Source: Candidatus Thiosymbion sp.
Lineage (GTDB): Bacteria > Pseudomonadota > Gammaproteobacteria > Chromatiales > Chromatiaceae
DNA: 64,000 bases
Assembly: GCA_018435665.1 (NCBI GenBank)
Contig: JAHDND010000011.1
Location: 1-64,000, forward strand
Direction: 5' to 3'
The notes beneath the pieces were generated by a model. That model was not told the DNA's origin, searched no databases, and was given only the letters and a program-made list of their open reading frames with translations. Within the stretch, counting starts at the first letter, position 1, and each line of letters begins with the position of its first letter. The translations under genes and the position numbers were made by a program. This document shows positions 9,355 to 18,654 of this stretch, piece by piece.

Positions 9355-10410
9355 ATGAATGACACCCCCGCCACCGTCCTCCGACCTGGCCCCCTGAACC
9401 TTATCACCGACGTGCCCGGTATCGAGGTGGGCAACCATCAGGCCAACCATACCGGGACCACCGTCATCCTTGCCCGGGCGGGGGCGGTGGGCGGGGTCGA
9501 TGTCCGGGGCTCGGCCCCCGGGACCCGCGAGACCGATCTGCTCAATCCAGTCAATCTGGTCGACCGGGTCAACGCCATCGTCCTGTCCGGCGGCAGCGCC
9601 TTTGGGCTGGCGGCGGCGGATGGGGTCGTGGCCTGGCTGGAGGAGCAGGGCCTGGGGTGGCCGCTGGGCCCCCCGGGCCAGGTGGTCCCCATCGTCCCCG
9701 GGGCGGTGCTCTTCGATCTGGACCGCTTCGGCCGGGACTTTCAAGACCGGCCCACGGCGGCTTTTGGTCGCCGGGCCTGCGAGGCCCTGACCAGCGGCGG
9801 CTTTGCCCTCGGCAATGTCGGCGCCGGGGCCGGGGCCATTGCCGGGGGGCTCAAGGGGGGGCTGGGTTCCGCCAGCCTCGACCTGGGCCAGGGGGTCAGG
9901 GTTGGCGCCCTGGTGGCGGTCAATCCCTTTGGCAGCGTGGTCGATCCGCGGACCGGGGCACTGCTGGCGGCCCATCTGGAAATCGACGGGGAATTCGGTC
10001 CCCTGCCCCGTCCCACGGCTATTCCGGCACCCCTGACCCCCAGTCCAACGCCGGTCCGCAATACCACCATCGCCGTGGTCGCCACCAACCTCGAACTGAC
10101 CAAGGCCCAGGCGACCAAGCTGGCCCAGATGGCCCAGGATGGCCTGGCCCGCGCCATCAGTCCAGCCCATACCCTGTTCGACGGCGATACCGTCTTCGCC
10201 CTCGCCACCGGCCAGGTCCCCCTGGCAAGCCTCCAGGCGGAGGCCGCCTGGGGTCCGGTCCCCGCCGCCCTCATCCGCGCCGGCGCCGCCGCGGCGGATA
10301 CCCTGAGCCGGGCCATCGTCCATGCCATCCTTCAGGCGGAGAGCGTCGGCGAAGTGCCCTGCTACCGGGACCTTTATCTGGGCGGTCAAAACCTTTCCAG
10401 ACATCACTGA
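9355..10410 (+). CDS. P1 family (S58, DmpA-like) peptidase
   Basis: A 351-residue protein of the autoprocessing P1/DmpA aminopeptidase family. The N-terminus has the family signature around LITDVPGIEVGNH, followed by the Gly-rich segment VLSGGSAFGLAAADG (residues about 76-90). The predicted self-cleavage site is in NTTIAVVATN near residue 237-246, with Thr as the likely new N-terminal nucleophile, where DmpA has Ser. Family members cleave small or beta-amino acid peptides in the cytoplasm. The gene stands alone, divergent from the tautomerase and convergent with the TSUP transporter. Substrate specificity cannot be predicted. Confidence 0.82.
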   Translation: MNDTPATVLRPGPLNLITDVPGIEVGNHQANHTGTTVILARAGAVGGVDVRGSAPGTRETDLLNPVNLVDRVNAIVLSGGSAFGLAAADGVVAWLEEQGLGWPLGPPGQVVPIVPGAVLFDLDRFGRDFQDRPTAAFGRRACEALTSGGFALGNVGAGAGAIAGGLKGGLGSASLDLGQGVRVGALVAVNPFGSVVDPRTGALLAAHLEIDGEFGPLPRPTAIPAPLTPSPTPVRNTTIAVVATNLELTKAQATKLAQMAQDGLARAISPAHTLFDGDTVFALATGQVPLASLQAEAAWGPVPAALIRAGAAAADTLSRAIVHAILQAESVGEVPCYRDLYLGGQNLSRHH

Positions 10411-10482
10411 TCGGCCTATCCGATCCATTGCACCTGAGCGCCAATCCACAGGCATCGACAGGGAGGGCCGGGCGGGGAATCG

Positions 10483-11226
10483 TCAGGAGGGATACAACAG
10501 CAGTTTTAACGACACGGCCAGGGAGGCGATGACCAGGAGGGGGCGGATCAGTCGGGCGCCATGACGCATGGCCAGGTGGGCGCCCAGCCAGGCGCCGATG
10601 AACTGGCCGGCGGCCATGACCAGACCGTAGCGCCAGAGGACATGGCCGCCAGGGATGAAAAAGAGGATGGCGGCCAGGTTGCTGGCGAAATTGAGCAGCT
10701 TGGTGTGAGCCGTGGCCCGGCGCAGGTTGTAACCCAGCAGGGCGATGTAGCCCATGGCAAAGAAGGTGCCGGTGCCGGGACCAAAGAAGCCGTCGTAGAA
10801 GCCGATGGGGAAGGCGATCAGAAAGGCAAAGGTCCCCTGGCCCAGCCGCTGGCGGGCATCGAAGTCCGAGACCCGGGGTGACACCAGGAAATAGAGGCTG
10901 AAGGCGATCAGCAGTCCGGGGATGAGCCAGGGGGGAATATTCCCGCCAAGGTGGCGAATGAACAGCACCCCGCTGGCGGCGCCGGCGAAGGCGCAGAGGA
11001 AGGCCAGACCCGCCGTCCGCCAGTCGATCAGGCCCTGGCGCCAGAAATGGACGCTGGCGGAGGCGGTGCCGAAGACGCCCTGGGCCTTGTTGGTGGCCAG
11101 GGTCTCCAGGGGGCCCAGCCCCACCCAGAGCAAGGCCGGTACCGTGATCAGGCCGCCGCCGCCGGCGATGGCATCCACCAGCCCGGCGATCAGGGCAAGG
11201 CTGAAGAGCAGGAGTTCGGTCTCCAT
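10483..11226 (-). CDS. TSUP (TauE/SafE) family sulfite/sulfonate or anion permease
   Basis: A 247-residue integral membrane protein with about eight hydrophobic segments in two repeats, carrying the TSUP features AGLVDAIAGGGGLITVPALL near the N-terminus and GFYDGFFGPGTGTFFA about half-way. TSUP proteins export or import sulfite, sulfonates and related organic anions. Sulfite handling would suit a sulfur-oxidising phototroph, but the substrate is not shown by the sequence. The start at 11226 was chosen because the membrane domain begins directly there; a longer frame to 11358 adds a non-conserved stretch. Confidence 0.82.
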   Translation of the reverse strand: METELLLFSLALIAGLVDAIAGGGGLITVPALLWVGLGPLETLATNKAQGVFGTASASVHFWRQGLIDWRTAGLAFLCAFAGAASGVLFIRHLGGNIPPWLIPGLLIAFSLYFLVSPRVSDFDARQRLGQGTFAFLIAFPIGFYDGFFGPGTGTFFAMGYIALLGYNLRRATAHTKLLNFASNLAAILFFIPGGHVLWRYGLVMAAGQFIGAWLGAHLAMRHGARLIRPLLVIASLAVSLKLLLYPS

Positions 11227-11326
11227 CGGCAAGGATCCATCGGCGCATTGATAAATCGGCGCATTGATAAAGGGAGCCAGGGTCGTTAGTTTAGGGCACT
11301 TTCCTACGACCGCCCCGACCGATCCC

Positions 11327-12253
11327 ATGCCCGCCCTCAGCGTCCGCCAGCTTCGCAAGACTTACCGCAATGGCTTCGAGGCCCTCAAGGGGGTGGACCT
11401 GAGCGTCGACGAGGGGGATTTCTTCGCCCTCCTGGGTCCCAATGGCGCCGGCAAATCGACCCTGATCGGCATCCTCGCCTCCCTGGTCACCAAGACCTCC
11501 GGGGAGGTCAAGGTCTTCGGTCATGACTTGGACCGGGAACCGGAGGCCGTCAAGGCCTGCCTGGGCCTGGTCCCCCAGGAGTTCAACTTCAATATCTTCC
11601 TGCCGGTCATCGAGGTGGTCCTCAACCAGGCCGGCTACTATGGCATTCCCCGGGGCGAGGCGCTGGAGCGGGCGGAATTCTACCTGCGCAAGCTGGAGCT
11701 GTGGGACCGGCGGCAGACGGAGATGCGCCAGCTCTCCGGGGGCCTCAAACGCCGGCTGATGATCGCCCGGGGGCTCATCCATGGCCCACGGCTTCTGATC
11801 CTCGACGAGCCCACCGCCGGGGTGGATATCGAGATCCGGCGGGGCATGTGGGATTTTCTGCGGGAACTCAACGAGCAGGGGACGACCATCATTCTCACCA
11901 CCCACTACCTGGAAGAGGCGGAAAACCTCTGTCGCCACATCGCCATCATCAACCGCGGCCAGGTCGCGGAGCGGGAGGGCATGACCCGGCTGCTGGGACG
12001 CCTGGAGGCCGAGACCTTCGTCCTCAATCTGCAACACCCCCTGAGCGCCACCCCCGACCTGCCGGGCTTTCCCAGCCTGCTGCTGGATGACCAGACCCTG
12101 GAGGTGGAGTTGTCCCGGGGCCAGAGCGTCAACAGCCTCTTTGCCGCCCTGTCGCGGCGGGGCATCGAGGTCGCCAGTCTGCGCAACAAACAGAACCGGT
12201 TGGAGCGGCTCTTCCTCGAAACCGTAGAGCGGCGCGGGGAGGACCGGGGGTGA
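11327..12253 (+). CDS. yadG: ABC transporter ATP-binding protein, YadG-like
   Basis: A 308-residue ABC ATPase with Walker A GPNGAGKST (about residue 38), signature LSGGLKRR, Walker B LLILDEPTAGVD and a switch His in TTHYLEEAE. The C-terminal domain after about 230 matches the DrrA/YadG type. It pairs with the ABC-2 permease whose GTG start overlaps its stop codon (GTGA at 12250-12253). The ATG at 11327 begins directly before the conserved core; the frame extends to 11264 but that part is not conserved. The cargo of YadGH exporters is not established. Confidence 0.88.
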   Translation: MPALSVRQLRKTYRNGFEALKGVDLSVDEGDFFALLGPNGAGKSTLIGILASLVTKTSGEVKVFGHDLDREPEAVKACLGLVPQEFNFNIFLPVIEVVLNQAGYYGIPRGEALERAEFYLRKLELWDRRQTEMRQLSGGLKRRLMIARGLIHGPRLLILDEPTAGVDIEIRRGMWDFLRELNEQGTTIILTTHYLEEAENLCRHIAIINRGQVAEREGMTRLLGRLEAETFVLNLQHPLSATPDLPGFPSLLLDDQTLEVELSRGQSVNSLFAALSRRGIEVASLRNKQNRLERLFLETVERRGEDRG

Positions 12254-13062
12254 AACCACTGACCAGTCCCGCCAGCATCCGGGTCATGGGCCGCTGGACC
12301 CGTTACCGGGTCGCCTTCGCCACCATCCTGACCAAGGAGATCCTGCGTTTTTCCCGGATCTGGATCCAGACCCTGCTGCCGTCGGTGATCACCACGGCCC
12401 TCTATTTCGTCATCTTTGGCCGACTGATCGGCGAGCGCATCGGCCCCATGGGCGGTTTCGCCTACCTGGATTTCATCGTCCCCGGCCTGGTGCTCATGTC
12501 GGTGATCACCAACGCCTATTCCAATGTCGTTTCCTCCTTCTATTCCAGCAAGTTCTCCCATTTCATCGAGGAACTGCTGGTGGCGCCGGTGCCCAACTGG
12601 ATCATCCTCGCCGGCTACGTCGCCGGGGGCGTGGCGCGGGGCCTGGCGGTGGGCCTGGCGGTGACCCTGGTCGCCCTGGTCTTCACTGACCTGCAGATCC
12701 ACAGCATCCTGACCAGCCTAATGATCTTCACCCTGACGGCGATCCTCTTCGCCCTCGGCGGCTTTATCAACGCTGTCTATGCCAACAGCTTCGACGACAT
12801 CTCCATCATCCCCACCTTCGTCCTGACCCCGCTCACCTACCTGGGGGGCGTCTTCTACTCCATCGACCTGCTGCCGGAATTCTGGCGCTGGCTATCCCAG
12901 GCGAATCCGGTGCTCTACATGGTCAACGCCTTCCGCTACGGTTTCCTGGGGGTGAGTGACATCGATCTCGGACTGGCGCTGGCCATCATCCTCGGCTTTA
13001 TCGTCGCCCTGACCTTTTACAGCCTGCGCCTACTGGACCGCGGGGTGGGGATCAAGACCTGA
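12250..13062 (+). CDS. yadH: ABC-2 type permease, YadH-like
   Basis: A 270-residue inner-membrane protein with six hydrophobic segments of the ABC-2 type, including the conserved region around IDLLPEFW and NPVLYMVNAFRYG near residue 220-240. It forms the membrane part of the exporter with the preceding ATPase, to which it is coupled by a 4-bp overlap using a GTG start. A 16-bp direct repeat (ACCTGAAGTGGAATGG) covers the stop codon at 13057-13072 and recurs at 13093-13108; its function is unknown. Confidence 0.88.
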   Translation: MKPLTSPASIRVMGRWTRYRVAFATILTKEILRFSRIWIQTLLPSVITTALYFVIFGRLIGERIGPMGGFAYLDFIVPGLVLMSVITNAYSNVVSSFYSSKFSHFIEELLVAPVPNWIILAGYVAGGVARGLAVGLAVTLVALVFTDLQIHSILTSLMIFTLTAILFALGGFINAVYANSFDDISIIPTFVLTPLTYLGGVFYSIDLLPEFWRWLSQANPVLYMVNAFRYGFLGVSDIDLGLALAIILGFIVALTFYSLRLLDRGVGIKT

Positions 13063-13226
13063 AGTGGAATGGAATGGACCTGTAGTGGCACAACCTGAAG
13101 TGGAATGGTTGCCGCCCCGCCCCGCCCATGGGACTATAAGCCATTTTTCGGCCAGGTAGCCGCGAAGGTGCCTGTCCGCCTGCCACTTCAGATCCCGGCG
13201 ACCGTTCGCCGTGAGGATTCAGCCCC

Positions 13227-15668
13227 TTGAGCCGTCCCCATCACGACCAGGACGAGGAAGACTACCCCCCCGAGGAGGGGACACCGCGCCAGGGCCGAGG
13301 CTGGTTTGGGCGTATCTTTCGCATCCTGGGGGGAACGCTGCTGCTGGCCGGACTGGCGGGCATGGTGGCCTTGGTCCTTTACGTCATTCCCCTCGATCGC
13401 ACCGTGCGGGAGAAGTTCGAGGGCAAGCGTTGGGCATTGCCCGCGCGGGTCTACGCGCGGCCCCTGGAGCTTTACACTGGCGCGCCCCTGAACCCCGCGG
13501 AGCTGGTGGCGGAATTGACCCGGCTCGACTACCGGCAGTTGGCCCAGCCCCTGCGCCCCGGGACCTTCGAGCGCGAGGATGGCCACTTCCTCATCCGCAC
13601 CCGCGCCTTCCATTTCTGGGACGGCACCGAGCCCGAGCGTTTCATCGCCCTCGACATCAGCGACGGCCAGATCATCAGTCTCACCGATGCCAGTGGCAGT
13701 GGCGAGGACCCGGCCCTGGTGCGCCTCGACCCGGTCCTCATCGACAGCATCTACCCCAGTCACAACGAGGACCGCATCCTGGTGCGGGCCATGGACCTGC
13801 CGCCGCTGCTCATCGACACCCTCAAGGCGGTGGAAGACCGCTCCTTCGGCACCCACTTCGGCGTCGACCCCCTGGCCATCCTGCGGGCCTCCATCAAGAA
13901 TTTCCAAGCGGGGGCGGTCGTGGAGGGTGGCAGCACCCTCACCCAGCAACTGGTGAAGAACTTCTACCTCACGGACGAGCGCAGCCTGGAGCGCAAGCTC
14001 AACGAGGCCCTGATGGCCATCCTCCTGGAGTTGCGCTATCCCAAGGACGATATCCTGGAGGCCTACGCCAACGAGATCTACCTGGGCCAGGATGGCAGCC
14101 GGGCCATCCATGGCTTCGGTCTCGCCAGCCGGTTTTATTTCAATCGCGACCTCAGTGAGCTGGGTATTCCGGAAACCGCCCTGCTCATCGCCCTGATCAA
14201 GGGCCCCTCTTACTATGACCCGCGGCGTCACCCGGAGCGGGCCAGCGAACGGCGCAATCTGGTCATCGACGTCATGGCCGACCAGGGGGTCATCGATCCG
14301 GCCCAGGCCGATAACGCCAAGGCGGCGCCCCTCGGCGTCGGCGAGAAGGGCGGCCGGCCGCTGGGCATCTATCCGGCCTTCACCGACCTGGTGCGCCGTC
14401 AGCTCAAGCGCGATTACCGGGAGGAAGACCTACGTTCCGAGGGCCTGATCATCTTCACCACCCTCTCGCTCACCATCCAGGGGGTCGCGGAACAGGCGGT
14501 GCGGGAGCGCCTGCCCGACCTGGAGAAACTACGCAAATTCAAACCCGGCACCCTGGAAGGGGCGGCGGTGGTGGTCTCCGCGGCCCAGGGCGAGGTCCTC
14601 GCCCTGGTCGGCGGACGCGAGGCCGGTTTTGCCGGCTTCAACCGGGCCCTGGAAGCGGTCAGGCCCATTGGCTCCCTCGTCAAGCCCATGATCTTCATCG
14701 AGGCCCTGAGCGAGCCCAAGAAGTACAACATCGCCACGCCCTTGCGGGATCAGGGGGTCAGCCTGAACGCGGGAGACGGTAAGCGCTGGGAACCCAAGAA
14801 CTATGACGGCAAGACCCATGGCCAGGTGCCCCTCTATCTGGCCCTGGCCAAGTCCTACAACCTGGCGACGGTGAACCTGGGCATGGATCTGGGTCTCGAC
14901 CGCGTCGCCCGCCGTTTCCAGGAGCTGGGCGTCCAGCGCGACTTCCCCAAGGTGCCCGCCATGCTGCTGGGGTCCATCTCCCTGTCGCCGGTGGAGGTGG
15001 CCCAGGTCTACCAGTCCATCGCCGCTAGCGGATTCCGCGCCCCCTTGCGGGCCATTCGCGACGTGCTCAACACCCAGGGCGAGCCGCTGAACCGCTACCC
15101 CCTGGCCGTGGAGCCCGCCTCCAGTCCCCAGGCGGCCTATCTCCTCACCTGGGCCATGCGCGAGGTCATCCAGCAAGGCACCGCCACCTGGCTCAAGGAA
15201 CGCCTGCCCAAGGAACTCACCGTCGCGGGCAAGACGGGGACCACCAACGAACTGCGTGACAGTTGGTTCGCCGGCTTTAGCGGCGACAAGGTGATCGTCA
15301 CCTGGGTGGGGCGGGACGATAACCAGCCCACCGGGCTGACGGGGGGTACGGGGGCCTTGCGCATCTGGGGTGATATCATGGCCGGCATCGACACCCAGCC
15401 CCTGCCGGACTATCCGCCGGATGGCATCGAGATGGTCAGCGTCGATCGCTACAACGGCCGCCGCGCGCCCAAGGGCTGTGGCCGCGCCCTCACCATGCCC
15501 TTCGACGACGATGCCCTGCCCACCGGCACCTCGGACTGCGGCGCCGCCCCGCCCCCGGAACCGGCCGCCGAGGAGGCCGCCCCCGCGGCGCCACCCCCAC
15601 CCAAGGAAGAAAAGAAAGCCAATGAGGGCGGTATCGGGAGCTTCCTGCGAGATTTTCTAGGTAACTGA
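13227..15668 (+). CDS. mrcB: Penicillin-binding protein 1B, bifunctional glycosyltransferase/transpeptidase
   Basis: An 813-residue class A PBP that polymerises and cross-links peptidoglycan. It has a short acidic cytoplasmic N-terminus, one membrane helix (about 31-53), a UB2H-like segment, a GT51 domain with catalytic Glu203 in EDRSFGTHFG and the GGSTLTQQLVKN box, and a transpeptidase domain with Ser483 (SLVK), SYN near 552 and KTGTT at 669-673. The Pro/Glu/Lys-rich C-terminal tail (about 770-805) is long. The start is a TTG with GAGG about 11 bp upstream. The stop codon overlaps the ATG of a TPR lipoprotein gene, matching the arrangement of PBP1b with its activator LpoP in Pseudomonas. Confidence 0.92.
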   Translation: MSRPHHDQDEEDYPPEEGTPRQGRGWFGRIFRILGGTLLLAGLAGMVALVLYVIPLDRTVREKFEGKRWALPARVYARPLELYTGAPLNPAELVAELTRLDYRQLAQPLRPGTFEREDGHFLIRTRAFHFWDGTEPERFIALDISDGQIISLTDASGSGEDPALVRLDPVLIDSIYPSHNEDRILVRAMDLPPLLIDTLKAVEDRSFGTHFGVDPLAILRASIKNFQAGAVVEGGSTLTQQLVKNFYLTDERSLERKLNEALMAILLELRYPKDDILEAYANEIYLGQDGSRAIHGFGLASRFYFNRDLSELGIPETALLIALIKGPSYYDPRRHPERASERRNLVIDVMADQGVIDPAQADNAKAAPLGVGEKGGRPLGIYPAFTDLVRRQLKRDYREEDLRSEGLIIFTTLSLTIQGVAEQAVRERLPDLEKLRKFKPGTLEGAAVVVSAAQGEVLALVGGREAGFAGFNRALEAVRPIGSLVKPMIFIEALSEPKKYNIATPLRDQGVSLNAGDGKRWEPKNYDGKTHGQVPLYLALAKSYNLATVNLGMDLGLDRVARRFQELGVQRDFPKVPAMLLGSISLSPVEVAQVYQSIAASGFRAPLRAIRDVLNTQGEPLNRYPLAVEPASSPQAAYLLTWAMREVIQQGTATWLKERLPKELTVAGKTGTTNELRDSWFAGFSGDKVIVTWVGRDDNQPTGLTGGTGALRIWGDIMAGIDTQPLPDYPPDGIEMVSVDRYNGRRAPKGCGRALTMPFDDDALPTGTSDCGAAPPPEPAAEEAAPAAPPPPKEEKKANEGGIGSFLRDFLGN

Positions 15669-16657
15669 TGAACAAAGCCCTGATCGTCCTCCTTGCTCTC
15701 ACCTTGCTTGCCGGATGCGCCGGCCAGCCTCGCCAGGGCGGCCCGGCCCCGGTCGAAAACGCCCTGAAGCCCAGGTCGCAAACCGCCCCCCCCCAAGCTC
15801 CGGCGGTCGATGTCTATGCCTACCGGGCACCGAACACGACCCCGCCCCCGGCCCCCGTTCCCGTGGCGGCCGAATACGGTCAGGAACCCCTAACCCCGCC
15901 CGTGGCGGAGGGTCCAGGCACCGCCAGTGGCCGGGGCCCCTCGACCTTGTCTCCCGACATCGACCCGGGTCTGGCCTCCGCCATCTCCTGGACGCCGCCT
16001 GCCAGCACGGCCAACGCCTCACGGGCCACCCCCGCCCCGGCATCCCCCGCGGCCCAGACCCCGACCCAAACTCAGACTCAAACCCAGGGCAAAACCCCAA
16101 CCCAGACCCCAAGCCAAGCGCCGCCCAAAGCCCAGACATCGGGTCCCTGGTCCCTGGCCGGCTCGCCACCCGCCCAGTCCGGCACCCCCTCCCCGACTCT
16201 GGGGCCGGCGACCGGCAGGAGTTCCGGCGCGACCCCAACCACCCTCGCCTCCCTGACGCCGTCGGCAGCGCCCAAGCCTCCACCGCCCCCACCACCCGAG
16301 GTCAGGTATACGGCGCCCCCGCCCCCCGCTCCCGACTTGCCCGCGGCGGCCGCCTCCCTGGCCAGCCAGGCGGAAAAGCAGCGTGAGCGGGGCGATTATG
16401 TCGCCGCCGCCGCGACCCTGGAGCGTGCCATTCGCATCCAGCCCCGGGAGGCCTATCTCTGGAACCGCCTGGCCCGGGTCCGCCTCGACCAGAAGAACTA
16501 TACCCAGGCCAACTCGCTGGCCCAAAAGTCCAATGCCCTCTCCAAGGACCAGGTCCAGATCAAGGAAGACAACTGGGGCATGATCGCCGCCACCCGCCGC
16601 GCCACCGGTGACGCCAAGGGGGCCGAGGATGCGGAGGCCAAGGCCGGCGGCCGGTGA
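15668..16657 (+). CDS. TPR-containing outer-membrane lipoprotein, LpoP-like candidate activator of PBP1b
   Basis: A 329-residue lipoprotein with a type II signal peptide ending in the lipobox LLAG-C17. Residues about 25-240 form a long Pro/Thr/Ala/Gln-rich disordered region, including a short Thr-Gln repeat near 130-143 and a polyproline run near 203-210. The C-terminal 85 residues contain one or two TPR motifs. It is translationally coupled to mrcB through TGATG. In Pseudomonas aeruginosa the TPR lipoprotein LpoP, encoded next to PBP1b, stimulates that synthase, and the long linker here would let the TPR cross from the outer membrane to the synthase. The match is architectural, not by close sequence. 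Confidence 0.7.
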   Translation: MNKALIVLLALTLLAGCAGQPRQGGPAPVENALKPRSQTAPPQAPAVDVYAYRAPNTTPPPAPVPVAAEYGQEPLTPPVAEGPGTASGRGPSTLSPDIDPGLASAISWTPPASTANASRATPAPASPAAQTPTQTQTQTQGKTPTQTPSQAPPKAQTSGPWSLAGSPPAQSGTPSPTLGPATGRSSGATPTTLASLTPSAAPKPPPPPPPEVRYTAPPPPAPDLPAAAASLASQAEKQRERGDYVAAAATLERAIRIQPREAYLWNRLARVRLDQKNYTQANSLAQKSNALSKDQVQIKEDNWGMIAATRRATGDAKGAEDAEAKAGGR

Positions 16658-16700
16658 GGGGCGGGGCTGATCTCACCCCGCTGGCGGCGGCGCCACGACC

Positions 16701-18626
16701 GTGATCCAGGTCAGTGACATTCTCGGCCCCGGCGGACTGCTCGCCCAACGCCTACCGGGCTACAACCATCGCCCCCAACAGGCCGCGATGGCGGAAGAGG
16801 TGGCCCAGGTCCTGACGGAGGGTGGCACCCTCATCTGCGAGGCCGGCACCGGCACCGGCAAGACCTACGCCTACCTGGTCCCCGCCCTCCTCGCCGGGCG
16901 CAAGGTCCTGATCTCCACTGGCACCCGCGCCCTCCAGGACCAGCTCTATCACCGCGACCTGCCCCTGGTGCGCGAGGCCCTCGACCTCCCGGTGCGCATC
17001 GCCCTGCTCAAGGGCCGGGGTAATTACCTCTGCCCCTATCGCCTGGAGCTGGCCCTCGCCGATCACCGCGGCGGCTCGCGCGAATTCCGCCACCAGCTCC
17101 TGGCCGTGCGCGACTGGGCCAGCGCCACGCGGAGCGGCGACATCGCCGAACTGCCCCTCCCCGACGATGCCCCCGTCTGGCCGGCCGTGACCTCCACCAG
17201 CGACAACTGCCTGCGCCAGGAATGTCCCGACTGGGACCGCTGCCCCCTGCTCCAGGCCCGCCGCCGCGCCCAGGAGGCGGACCTGGTGGTGGTCAACCAC
17301 CACCTGCTATGCGCGGACATCGCCCTGCGCGACGAGGGCTTTGGTGAGATCCTCCCCGGCGCCGACGCCTTCATCGTCGACGAGGCCCACCAGTTGCCGG
17401 AGGTGGCCGGCAACTTCTTCGGCTCCGCCGTCAGCAGTCGCCAGCTCCTCGAACTGGTCCGCGATGCCGAGATGGAATATACCCGGGAGGCCGGCGATGT
17501 CCCGGAATTCCCCGAGCGCCTGGCCAAGCTGCGCCTCGCCACCCTCGACCTGCGCCTCGCCCTGGGGGAGGAGGCCCGCCGTGGTCCCTGGCAGGAGATC
17601 ACCGCCGACGCCACGGCCGCCGCGGGCCTGGACGAGCTGCGCCAGCGCCTGGCGGAGGTCCAGGGGGCCCTGGCGATCCTGGAGGGCCGCGGCAAGGGGC
17701 TCGACTCCTGTCTGGCCCGGGCCAACGACCTGGCCACGGGCCTGACGCGGATCAGCGAGCCCAGCGCGGATACCGCCGACATCCGCTGGTTCGAGACCCA
17801 GGGCAAGGGCTTTCGCCTACACCTCACCCCCCTCTCGGTGGCCAACATTTTCCAGGGACAGATGACCCGCCACCGCGCCGCCTGGATCTTCACCTCCGCC
17901 ACCCTGGCGGTGGCCGAGCGTTTTGATCATTTCGCAGGCCAGCTCGGCATCGCCGACGCCCGCACCGCCTGCTGGGACAGTCCCTTCGACTACCCCCGTC
18001 AGGCCCTCTGGTTCGTCCCCCGCGGCCTGCCCGACCCCAACACCCCCGCCTACGGCGACGCCGTCTCCGACCTGGCCTCCCACATTCTCCGCCACAGCCG
18101 GGGTCGCGCCTTCCTGCTCTACACCAGTCACCGCGCCCTGCGCCAGGCCGCCGAGCGCCTGGCGGACCAGCTCGACTACCCACTGCTGGTGCAAGGCATG
18201 GCCCCCCGCGGGGAACTCCTGCAACGCTTCCGTGACCTGGGCAACGCCGTCCTCCTGGGCACCTCCAGCTTCTGGGAGGGGGTGGACGTGCGCGGCGAGG
18301 CCCTGTCCTGCGTCATCATCGACAAACTGCCCTTCGCCTCCCCCGGTGACCCGGTGCTGGCGGCCCGCATGGACGCCCTCCGCCAGCGGGGCGGCAACCC
18401 CTTCCGCGATTTCCAGTTGCCCCAGGCCGTGATCGCCCTCAAGCAAGGCGCCGGCCGCCTGATCCGCGACGCCCATGACCGGGGCCTGCTGGTGGTCTGC
18501 GATCCCCGCCTCTTGTCCAAGTCCTACGGCCATGCCTTCCTCAAGAGCCTGCCGCCCATGGCCCGCACCCGGGACCTGGCGGTGGTGGAAGGCTTCTTCG
18601 CCGCGGAGGCCCCGGCGCCTGTTTAA
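16701..18626 (+). CDS. yoaA: DinG/XPD-family iron-sulfur DNA helicase YoaA
   Basis: A 641-residue superfamily 2 helicase with Walker A EAGTGTGKT (about residues 47-55), DEAH box VDEAHQ near 228 and helicase motif VI around QGAGRLIRD near 583. Four cysteines in the insert, one in RGNYLCPY (about 112) and three in the segment CLRQECPDWDRC (about 171-182), fit the XPD-type 4Fe-4S cluster. Related proteins unwind DNA in repair of replication-blocking damage. The start is a GTG. It is followed 28 bp later by tsaB, the same neighbourhood as in Escherichia coli, which supports YoaA over DinG. Confidence 0.9.
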   Translation: MIQVSDILGPGGLLAQRLPGYNHRPQQAAMAEEVAQVLTEGGTLICEAGTGTGKTYAYLVPALLAGRKVLISTGTRALQDQLYHRDLPLVREALDLPVRIALLKGRGNYLCPYRLELALADHRGGSREFRHQLLAVRDWASATRSGDIAELPLPDDAPVWPAVTSTSDNCLRQECPDWDRCPLLQARRRAQEADLVVVNHHLLCADIALRDEGFGEILPGADAFIVDEAHQLPEVAGNFFGSAVSSRQLLELVRDAEMEYTREAGDVPEFPERLAKLRLATLDLRLALGEEARRGPWQEITADATAAAGLDELRQRLAEVQGALAILEGRGKGLDSCLARANDLATGLTRISEPSADTADIRWFETQGKGFRLHLTPLSVANIFQGQMTRHRAAWIFTSATLAVAERFDHFAGQLGIADARTACWDSPFDYPRQALWFVPRGLPDPNTPAYGDAVSDLASHILRHSRGRAFLLYTSHRALRQAAERLADQLDYPLLVQGMAPRGELLQRFRDLGNAVLLGTSSFWEGVDVRGEALSCVIIDKLPFASPGDPVLAARMDALRQRGGNPFRDFQLPQAVIALKQGAGRLIRDAHDRGLLVVCDPRLLSKSYGHAFLKSLPPMARTRDLAVVEGFFAAEAPAPV

Positions 18627-18654
18627 CTTCCCTCCTTCCCCAGACGACCCACCC

